In this document: positions 1 to 4,537 of the stretch, piece after piece | Layout: each line of letters opens with the position of its first letter | How positions within the stretch are numbered: position 1 is the first letter of the stretch | NCBI GenBank assembly: GCA_031550725.1 | Contig: JAVBOH010000026.1 | Location: 1-6,996 of the forward strand | DNA: 6,996 nucleotides | Source of the DNA: UBA946 sp031550725 | GTDB taxonomy: Bacteria > Bacillota > Clostridia > Oscillospirales > Ruminococcaceae | Direction: 5' to 3' | Position numbers and translations under genes: made by a program | Notes under the pieces: model-generated | What the model was told of the DNA's origin: nothing | The model's input: the letters and a program-made list of their open reading frames with translations, nothing else | Databases searched by the model: none

Positions 1-178
1 TTTTGTTGCTGATTTTTTTACATGAGTTGTTTAATCTATAAGTATTACTTATTAGAGGATAATAAATTTATCAAATTCAAAAACATCATATCATATATTA
101 CTAAAAATATCAATGTTATTTATCAAGATGATATTAGAAAAGCTTAGAGATAGATTTGAATAATTATTATGAATATAC
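1..178. other. AT-rich intergenic stretch, no gene seen
   Basis: No convincing coding sequence on either strand. The only structures I see are small: a 6-bp palindrome ATAAGT/ACTTAT at 38-52 and a 5-bp inverted repeat GATAA/TTATC at 58-72. The 10-base word AAAGCTTAGA occurs at 139-148 and again at 244-253, both times followed within 11 bases by AATAATT, so a short old duplication is possible. I see no clear GC-rich hairpin with a T-run to end the leftward redox operon, so its terminator may lie beyond the left edge or be weak. Confidence 0.5.
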
Positions 179-268
179 TTATAGTGAATTGCCTTTCTTT
201 TGCTCCTGTTTATCACTCTCACGACGAGCCTGTTCTTCTTTGTAAAGCTTAGAAATAATTGAGAAGTA
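179..268 (-). other. in-frame open stretch after the ferredoxin stop codon
   Basis: Directly after the ferredoxin TAA (269-271) the same frame stays open for 29 codons to the next TAA at 179-181. It encodes a strongly charged tail that includes LYKEEQARRES followed by DKQEQKKGNSL. Such Glu/Lys/Gln-rich composition is unusual for random AT-rich DNA and resembles the C-terminal end of a real protein. There is no ATG or ribosome site at its beginning. It could be a lost C-terminal extension of the ferredoxin, a leftover of a deleted gene, or chance. Confidence 0.2.
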
Positions 269-754
269 TTAAGCCTTAAACGATAATAAAAGTTCTTCCA
301 CCACACTTGTTGGAAAATCAGACGGTGTACCTACCAGTAAAGATTGTAATAGCATATGCACATTTTTATTTTGTGGTATCATAAACCCAGCTTCACCAAA
401 TAGTTCCTCTGCCATGATACGATTTGACTGTTCTAAAGCTTTAGCAAACGGCAGGAATGTTTGATTGCTGCTTTGTTTAAGTTGATGTGAAATCTCCTCT
501 TGTTTTACTTTGCTGGCTGCCAGTTCAATTAGTGTCTCTATAACTGATTTATCATTTGGCTGCTGTTCTGGTATTCTGTCCTTTTCTGAAGCCATGGAGA
601 TAGCAGAGGCAGGGCAGGAACGTGCACATACTCCACAGCCAATACATTTTGTTCTGTCAATCTGACCATCCTCTGTATCAGTTGCTCCCGTAGGACATAC
701 ATGAATACAAAGACAATCCTTTGTACACATTCTGTTATTTCTAACTGCAAACAT
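269..754 (-). CDS. ferredoxin-like protein with two 4Fe-4S motifs and a helical C-terminal half
   Basis: A 161-residue soluble protein likely to carry electrons in the cytoplasm. Residues 9-52 form a bacterial two-cluster ferredoxin domain. The second motif is canonical, C37-x2-C40-x2-C43-x3-C47-P. The first reads C10-x3-C14-x-C16-x3-C20-P, so the usual second cysteine position is Asp13 with a Cys shifted one place to 14. Residues from about 70 to 161 hold no cysteine and look helical; they include SNRIMAEELFGEAGFMIPQ and a C-terminal LLQSLL / EELLLSF pattern. I recall similar ferredoxin-plus-tail proteins from anaerobic Firmicutes but know no proven function. The ATG at 752-754 is preceded by GAGG with 7 bases spacing. 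The gene lies 15 bases behind the double-rubredoxin gene, so the two are almost certainly co-transcribed and may be electron-transfer partners. Family assignment is firm; physiological role is not. Confidence 0.9.
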   Translation of the reverse strand: MFAVRNNRMCTKDCLCIHVCPTGATDTEDGQIDRTKCIGCGVCARSCPASAISMASEKDRIPEQQPNDKSVIETLIELAASKVKQEEISHQLKQSSNQTFLPFAKALEQSNRIMAEELFGEAGFMIPQNKNVHMLLQSLLVGTPSDFPTSVVEELLLSFKA

Positions 755-769
755 AATTCCGCCTCATTT

Positions 770-1453
770 CTATATAACTTTGGAAATTCTAACATCAGAA
801 ACCCTGCAAACAGGGCAAATTTCAGGTTTTTTATCTCCAATATGTATGTAACCACATATTTCACATATATAAACATTTGAGTTTTGAAGTAAAGCATCAC
901 CTTGCGATTTATAACGTTCTAAATTGGAATTTAGTGACCGAGTAGCACCTTTTGTCCATCTAATAATACGTTTTGCCCCACGGTCATTAACTGCATCTGC
1001 TGCATCATCAGCCAATGGAAAAAGCTTTGATTGGTCATCATCAATTAATGATATTAGTTTATTAACGGATACATCAGCAGTTTGTCCAGTGTGTGACTTA
1101 TAATAATCAGCAAGTATCGTAAATAGTTCTGCTTCATGGAATAAATATTGTATTCTGCAACTGTTAGCTAAGCCAGAACATAATGCACTCAATTCGCCAT
1201 ATGACATTTGATATGTTTTTTCCTGCTGTTTTACGTCCTCAATTACAATATTAATAAATTTTGATTCACCAGTTTTCATTGGTAACTTTATTACTGATTG
1301 AAGTAATGTGAATTTTGATTTTGGAGTTCTGCATTTTGGACATACCCATTGGTTTGGCAGATGTCCCCATTGAGTTCCGGTTAAAGTACCTGTGTTATTA
1401 ATTCCTGTTTCTTCATCATAAATATAACCGCAGACAGAACATCTATATTTCAT
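770..1453 (-). CDS. double-rubredoxin protein with degenerate rubrerythrin-like core
   Basis: A 227-residue cytoplasmic iron protein. Residues 3-48 are a rubredoxin domain (C5-x2-C8-G-Y-I-Y, then W37-V-C-P-x-C41). Residues 195-217 are a short rubredoxin-like knuckle of the rubrerythrin C-terminal type (C197-x2-C200-G-Y, then P-E-I-C213-P-x-C216). The linker at about 84-190 resembles a rubrerythrin four-helix bundle in pattern, e.g. SGLANSCRIQYLFHEAEL and NDRGAKRIIRW, but I do not find the paired E-x2-H diiron motifs where they would be expected. It may therefore transfer electrons rather than act as a peroxidase. Rubrerythrins and rubredoxins serve oxygen and peroxide protection in anaerobes. 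An upstream in-frame ATG at 1486 exists, but GGAGG six bases before the ATG at 1451-1453, immediately ahead of the rubredoxin domain, decides for the shorter form. First gene of the operon with the ferredoxin. Confidence 0.88.
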   Translation of the reverse strand: MKYRCSVCGYIYDEETGINNTGTLTGTQWGHLPNQWVCPKCRTPKSKFTLLQSVIKLPMKTGESKFINIVIEDVKQQEKTYQMSYGELSALCSGLANSCRIQYLFHEAELFTILADYYKSHTGQTADVSVNKLISLIDDDQSKLFPLADDAADAVNDRGAKRIIRWTKGATRSLNSNLERYKSQGDALLQNSNVYICEICGYIHIGDKKPEICPVCRVSDVRISKVI

Positions 1454-1500
1454 ATCTACCCTCCATAATAACTCGTATTTATTCAAATTGCATATAGTTA

Positions 1501-1529
1501 AGTATATGGTTACAGCAAAAAAATATGAA
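1501..1529 (-). promoter_or_regulatory. promoter of the rubredoxin-ferredoxin operon
   Basis: On the minus strand TTCATA (1524-1529, 4 of 6 to the -35 consensus) is followed after exactly 17 bases by TATACT (1501-1506, 5 of 6 to the -10 consensus). Transcription would start near 1494, giving a 5' leader of about 40 bases before the ATG at 1453. I looked for a PerR- or Fur-like 7-1-7 palindrome here and did not find a convincing one. Confidence 0.55.
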
Positions 1530-1562
1530 TTAAAGTAACTTAATTTTGCTGAGTGAATATAA

Positions 1563-1571
1563 TGGTATGAT
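1563..1571 (+). promoter_or_regulatory. possible extended -10 promoter of the cupin gene
   Basis: TGGTATGAT is an extended -10 element (TG-n-TATGAT) about 57 bases before the cupin ATG. The -35 position (around 1543-1548) is poor, as is usual for extended -10 promoters. A perfect TATAAT at 1558-1563 is an alternative, also without a good -35 partner. Either way the cupin promoter sits back-to-back with that of the redox operon, so a shared regulator is possible but unproven. Confidence 0.35.
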
Positions 1572-1627
1572 AGATTTTGTAAGTGATATTATATTAATGA
1601 AATCAATAATCGTGAGGAGGAAACTTT

Positions 1628-2065
1628 ATGAATAATAATTGCAATAAAACACTTAACATGTCAGATTATGGACCAGAGCCGTTTGTTGTTGACATAAATA
1701 AGGCAACCATGCAAAACTCGAATTTTCGTACTGCATTTTGGACTGGATGTCATTTACAGATGACATTGATGTGTATACCTGTTGGTGGCGAAATTGGTTT
1801 AGAAATGCATTCAAATCTGGATCAGTTTTTGCGCATTGAATCGGGATGTGGTCGTGTAATAATGGGTAAAAACAGGGATAGGCTTAATTATCAGACAAAT
1901 GTAGGAGATGATTTTGCTATATTTATTCCTGCTGGAACATGGCATAATCTTATAAACACTGGAAGTTGTCCGATAAAACTGTATTCTATTTATGCACCTG
2001 TACAGCATCCGCATGGTACTGTACATAGAACAAAAGCAGAGGCAGACAGAGGAGAACATCACTAA
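1628..2065 (+). CDS. small single-domain cupin protein
   Basis: A 145-residue soluble protein with one conserved-barrel cupin domain. Cupin motif 1 covers residues 53-72: P-x-G-G-E-I-G-L-E59-M-H61 with DQF at 65-67 and a Gly after it. The first His of the usual HxH is Glu59, and Gln66 stands where the Glu ligand is normally found. Motif 2 is G93 to N110 with IPAGTWHN supplying His106. Likely metal ligands are therefore Glu59, His61, Gln66 and His106. The conserved-looking tail (IYAPVQHPHGTVHRTKAEAD) is a signature I associate with a widespread family of uncharacterised cupins in anaerobes, sometimes labelled mannose-6-phosphate isomerase-like. Substrate unknown. The ATG at 1628 follows GAGGAGG with suitable spacing. 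It stands alone, divergent from the redox operon, with its own terminator. Cupins range from sugar isomerases to dioxygenases, so no reaction is assigned. Confidence 0.88.
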   Translation: MNNNCNKTLNMSDYGPEPFVVDINKATMQNSNFRTAFWTGCHLQMTLMCIPVGGEIGLEMHSNLDQFLRIESGCGRVIMGKNRDRLNYQTNVGDDFAIFIPAGTWHNLINTGSCPIKLYSIYAPVQHPHGTVHRTKAEADRGEHH

Positions 2066-2069
2066 TATA

Positions 2070-2134
2070 GTGCGTTAAGTTAATAACCCTTTGGGTTTTT
2101 TAACGGAGCTGCGCTCCCTTTCGCACAAAAGTGC
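2070..2134. repeat. compact multi-helix structure downstream of the cupin gene
   Basis: GTGCG (2070-2074) is the exact complement of CGCAC (2122-2126). It encloses two side-by-side hairpins: the terminator helix (2079-2104) and GGAGC-TGC-GCTCC (2105-2117), giving a potential three-way junction. An alternative small hairpin, GCAC-AAAA-GTGC (2123-2134), competes for the closing strand. No reading frame explains these pairings. It could be a transcribed structured RNA, the end of a repeat element, or simply an elaborated terminator. Confidence 0.4.
2085..2101 (+). terminator. terminator of the cupin gene
   Basis: AACCC (2085-2089), loop TTT, GGGTT (2093-2097), then T residues to 2101, beginning 19 bases after the cupin stop. 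The helix can be extended by GTTAA (2079-2083) pairing with TTAAC (2100-2104), which would use part of the T-run. Confidence 0.6.
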
Positions 2135-2146
2135 AAAAAACTACCT

Positions 2147-2339
2147 GTATAGTTGGTTAATCGCTTTTACTGTATGCGCTTATGTGCAAATTTAAAACAC
2201 TTGAGTATTTTAAATTTAACCAACTATACTAATCCTATTTTGAAAAGATTGTAAAAAAATCTGCGCAAAGTCCATATAAAAGTCTGCGACTTAAAACTTT
2301 TGCTTGATTTTTTTATTTTTTCTATCAAGGATTAGTATA
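2147..2339. repeat. nested perfect inverted repeats, possible MITE or structured RNA
   Basis: Non-coding segment with four exact inverted repeats. Repeat A: 14 bases at 2147-2160 and 2216-2229 (GTATAGTTGGTTAA and its complement). Inside it, repeat B: 10 bases at 2188-2197 and 2208-2217 with a 10-base loop. Repeat C: 12 bases at 2225-2236 and 2328-2339 (TATACTAATCCT and its complement). Inside C, repeat D: 10 bases at 2252-2261 and 2306-2315, which in turn surrounds AAGTC-TGC-GACTT (2280-2292). A and C share TATAC at 2225-2229, so their helices are mutually exclusive at that edge. No transposase or clear target duplication is seen. A miniature mobile element, a noncoding RNA or a recombination-prone palindrome are all possible. 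Confidence 0.55.
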
Positions 2340-2375
2340 AATTATTCAGTAAACATTAAATATATTTAAAATACA

Positions 2376-2408
2376 TTCAAGCCGATAACAATGCATTATC
2401 GGCTTGAA
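2376..2408 (-). terminator. hairpin terminating the sigma/anti-sigma operon
   Basis: Perfect 13-bp stem TTCAAGCCGATAA / TTATCGGCTTGAA (2376-2388 and 2396-2408) with a 7-base loop, 7 bases beyond the anti-sigma stop codon. On the minus strand it is followed by a broken T-rich run (TGTATTTTAAA), so it is a plausible if not textbook intrinsic terminator. Its symmetry could also stop transcription arriving from the left. Confidence 0.65.
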
Positions 2409-2415
2409 ATATTTA

Positions 2416-3612
2416 TTATTCGCTGTATGGAAGCTTTTGACCAAGAATACTTAGTGTTTCAATATCATCGCCTTCATGAAACGTGAAAACATCAATATAA
2501 ATTTTGAACTTCAGTTCGCTTAAATCATATCCATCAGTACTGTTGATTAGATTTCCATTTTTATCAGTAATTCCCATTATTATATTCTGTGATCCCCTAT
2601 ATGTTTTATATTCATTGCCATCCTTAGTATTAATAACAATTGTTTCTGCAATTTGCTGATAAACCTGCATAAAATCGTTATAATCAAAATCAGCTTCAAA
2701 ATCAGAATATAAATCATCAACACCCATCCAATTTTTGAAGAATGTTTCAGCATTCCATTCAAGAACAATCTGTGAATATACAGGAGAAAGATATGTTATT
2801 GAGGCAGTGCCGTAATTGTTTCCATATGGTGCATATGACCTTAGCTCAATTGACTCGGTATTAACCGCAGCACCTGTTGTTTTAACCCCCAGTTCAAAGC
2901 TCCATGTATCTTTGCTGATGTATATTAATTCACCACTGCTATTATCATAATCAGAAATAAAATTCAAGGTTATTTCAGCAGTCTTGCCATTGATATCAGC
3001 ATCCCGGCTTCCGATTATATAAATCATACTGATAAACTCAGTTTCGTTTAGATAATCATAAAGCGGATAATTACTGTAATCATCGGGATATAGTTTTGTG
3101 TTATATACTCCAGAACAGCTGTAATAAAGATTAATATGCTGTGAATCATTAACATTAACACCATCAATGATAACATCAGCCCAGTCAATGCTTTGTATAT
3201 GATTTAGCTGACGTTCATGCCCTGCATCAACTTTGAGCATAAAAGCCATACCGTTTGGCAGAGGTGATGTGCCGAGTAATTCAATTTTAACATCTCCGTC
3301 AGAAATAACAGCGGCACAAGAAGTATCTGTCATATAAATACTTGGAATTGAATAATTTTTATCGTCGTCATAGCTTGTGAATAACAGTCCAAACCAGTTT
3401 TCCGATGCTGCATATACAGTTATTGAAATGCATAGGAGTGCAGCTGCAGCAATAATTGCGGCAATCATTTTTTTGCTGTGTTTAATAATTTTTTTTGACT
3501 TAACTTTATCCATAATGCTATTTTTAACATCCTGTGAAATGTTTTCATTAAGCGTGGTATCATCAGAATTGCCATCATAAGAATCCATGATATCATATAT
3601 ATTCATTTTCAT
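2416..3612 (-). CDS. membrane-anchored anti-sigma-like protein, DUF4179 type
   Basis: A 398-residue single-pass membrane protein. About 48 N-terminal residues are charged and would lie in the cytoplasm where they could bind the sigma factor. A hydrophobic helix at roughly 49-68 (MIAAIIAAAALLCISITVYA) follows a basic KKIIKHSKK stretch. The remaining 330 residues are outside, rich in Tyr, Asp, Asn and Ser and predicted beta-rich. This layout and its place behind an ECF sigma gene match DUF4179-type anti-sigma proteins of Firmicutes; it lacks the H-x3-C-x2-C zinc motif of ZAS anti-sigma factors. Three ATG codons compete (3618, 3612, 3606). The one at 3612 sits 8 bases after GAGG, the one at 3618 only 2, so 3612 is chosen. 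The gene overlaps the sigma factor gene by about 20 bases, implying translational coupling. The signal sensed by the outer domain is unknown. Confidence 0.8.
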   Translation of the reverse strand: MKMNIYDIMDSYDGNSDDTTLNENISQDVKNSIMDKVKSKKIIKHSKKMIAAIIAAAALLCISITVYAASENWFGLLFTSYDDDKNYSIPSIYMTDTSCAAVISDGDVKIELLGTSPLPNGMAFMLKVDAGHERQLNHIQSIDWADVIIDGVNVNDSQHINLYYSCSGVYNTKLYPDDYSNYPLYDYLNETEFISMIYIIGSRDADINGKTAEITLNFISDYDNSSGELIYISKDTWSFELGVKTTGAAVNTESIELRSYAPYGNNYGTASITYLSPVYSQIVLEWNAETFFKNWMGVDDLYSDFEADFDYNDFMQVYQQIAETIVINTKDGNEYKTYRGSQNIIMGITDKNGNLINSTDGYDLSELKFKIYIDVFTFHEGDDIETLSILGQKLPYSE

Positions 3613-4150
3613 TTGCATGACCTCTTTCTATCAAATAATTTTTAAGCTTTACTCTGCCTCTTGCAAGATGCGTCTTAACTGTTGAGCGATTCATTGATAA
3701 TATCTCGGCAATTTCCTCTGTTGTCTGATAATAATAATAGTATCTTAAAAAAATATCCTTGTCGGTATCATTAAGAGAGTTGAGTGCATCGGAGATAATT
3801 ACAGCTCTTTCATTTTCCTCTGCTTTTTCCCATACATCATTTACAGAAATAAACTCATCATTAATATCGGTAATAATTACATAATTTCGTCTTAATGCAG
3901 ATTTTGCCTTGTTTCTTGCAACAGCACCTAGCCAAGCTTTCAAATTTCCCTGAATGGTATTTGAATGAGTCCATAATGATATGAAAACATCGCTTATTAT
4001 TTCGTCATGGTCGTGTGAAGAAATATAATCCCTGCAAACATTTATAACTATTACTTTTACATATCCGCCGTAAAGATTAATAGCTTTTTCAAGGTATTTG
4101 GGCTTTTTATTTTTAATCCCGCTTAAAAGCTTTTCATCTTTATCAATCAT
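3593..4150 (-). CDS. ECF-family RNA polymerase sigma factor
   Basis: A 185-residue protein of the usual size for a sigma-70 group IV (ECF) factor, directing RNA polymerase to a stress or envelope regulon. Region 2 spans about 17-89, with the D-x-x-D-E-I-I-S-D-V-F-I-S-L-W core at 46-60 and W73-L-G-A-V-A-R-N-K-A ending at about 83. Region 4 spans about 121-173 with the helix-turn-helix TTEEIAEILSMNRSTVKTHLARGR at 143-166. A run of five tyrosines (137-141) precedes that helix. The ATG at 4148-4150 lies 8 bases after AGGAG; an adjacent TTG (4153) is a less likely start. The overlapping downstream membrane protein is the presumed anti-sigma. A matching ECF promoter lies just upstream, so positive autoregulation is likely. 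ECF subgroup not determined. Confidence 0.92.
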   Translation of the reverse strand: MIDKDEKLLSGIKNKKPKYLEKAINLYGGYVKVIVINVCRDYISSHDHDEIISDVFISLWTHSNTIQGNLKAWLGAVARNKAKSALRRNYVIITDINDEFISVNDVWEKAEENERAVIISDALNSLNDTDKDIFLRYYYYYQTTEEIAEILSMNRSTVKTHLARGRVKLKNYLIERGHANENEYI

Positions 4151-4193
4151 CAAATCATCTCCTAGTTAACACTTCTAACAGCCGTTATTATAA

Positions 4194-4222
4194 TAGACGC
4201 AAATGTCAGCCTGTTGGTTTCA
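4194..4222 (-). promoter_or_regulatory. ECF-type autoregulatory promoter of the sigma operon
   Basis: On the minus strand TGAAACC (4216-4222) is followed after 16 bases by CGTCTA (4194-4199). This is the classical layout recognised by ECF sigma factors such as B. subtilis SigM and SigW (TGAAAC, about 16-17 bases, CGTC/CGTA). It lies about 45 bases before the sigma ATG, so the sigma factor very likely transcribes its own operon. Confidence 0.75.
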
Positions 4223-4225
4223 ATT

Positions 4226-4253
4226 ATTATAGCATATTTATAATATCTTTCAA
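4226..4253 (-). promoter_or_regulatory. housekeeping promoter of the sigma operon
   Basis: TTGAAA (4248-4253, 5 of 6) and a perfect TATAAT (4226-4231) are separated by 16 bases on the minus strand, immediately upstream of the ECF promoter. It would supply a basal level of sigma and anti-sigma before the ECF promoter amplifies it. Confidence 0.65.
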
Positions 4254-4320
4254 AATTATTTATATTGGTATAAAAAGACATAGAATAAAATTAATCTTTC
4301 TAATTTATTGGAAAAATATT

Positions 4321-4350
4321 TTGACTTCATATACATTAATATAATAAAAT
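4321..4350 (+). promoter_or_regulatory. possible upstream promoter for the signal-peptidase-like gene
   Basis: TTGACT (4321-4326, 5 of 6) and TAAAAT (4345-4350, 5 of 6) with an 18-base spacer on the plus strand. Weaker candidate than the one at 4390-4418, and the AT-rich context makes chance matches common. Apart from these promoters, the divergent gap 4154-4489 holds nothing I can recognise. Confidence 0.3.
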
Positions 4351-4389
4351 CACTCATAAAATTTGGCTAGAAAAAAATTAAAAAAACGT

Positions 4390-4418
4390 TTGTAATTTAT
4401 AGAAAAGTATGTTATACT
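4390..4418 (+). promoter_or_regulatory. promoter of the signal-peptidase-like gene
   Basis: TTGTAA (4390-4395) and TATACT (4413-4418) with a 17-base spacer; a TG one base before the -10 makes it an extended -10 promoter. Start of transcription near 4425 would leave a leader of about 113 bases before the ATG at 4538. Confidence 0.6.
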
Positions 4419-4489
4419 ATTAGTATTATATTTTTTATGTATAATCAAAGTTTATTACATATGATTGTTATGATATATTTTACCATTTA

Positions 4490-4537
4490 TTGAAAGGTGG
4501 TGCAAATCCATGCCGTAAAAGGCATGGTATAATTGTT
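4490..4537 (+). promoter_or_regulatory. structured leader with hairpin and three-base-pair-codon mini-frame
   Basis: GAAAGG (4492-4497), a good match to the 16S 3' end, is followed by the perfect hairpin CCATGCC-GTAAAA-GGCATGG (4508-4527). The hairpin contains ATG-CCG-TAA (4510-4518), a minimal Met-Pro frame placed at ribosome-site distance from GAAAGG. No good Shine-Dalgarno stands before the ATG at 4538; the nearest is AAAAGG inside the hairpin, 15 bases away. The hairpin may therefore control translation. It does not match a riboswitch class I know. Confidence 0.35.

Noticed and set aside
91..306. Minus-strand frame of 71 codons overlapping the 3' end of the ferredoxin gene
   Set aside because: No ribosome site, overlaps a well-supported gene in another frame, and its product is an Asn/Ile/Ser-rich run typical of AT-rich non-coding DNA.
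538..900. Minus-strand frame of 120 codons across the rubredoxin-ferredoxin junction
   Set aside because: Both real genes in the other frame have cysteine motifs and ribosome sites; this one has neither.
1454..1627. PerR, Fur or Rex operator in the redox/cupin divergent promoter region
   Set aside because: Expected for oxidative-stress genes, but no palindrome close to those consensus sequences is present; only weak AT-rich symmetry such as TTAAAGTAACTTAA.
2060..2345. Insertion sequence with target-site duplication
   Set aside because: No transposase frame and no matching direct repeats flank the inverted-repeat block; only a six-base ACTAAT/ATTAGT end similarity is seen.
4492..4527. Cobalamin-like riboswitch suggested by GGTGCAAATCC
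   Set aside because: The short word resembles part of the cobalamin element, but the B12-box and the rest of the core are absent.
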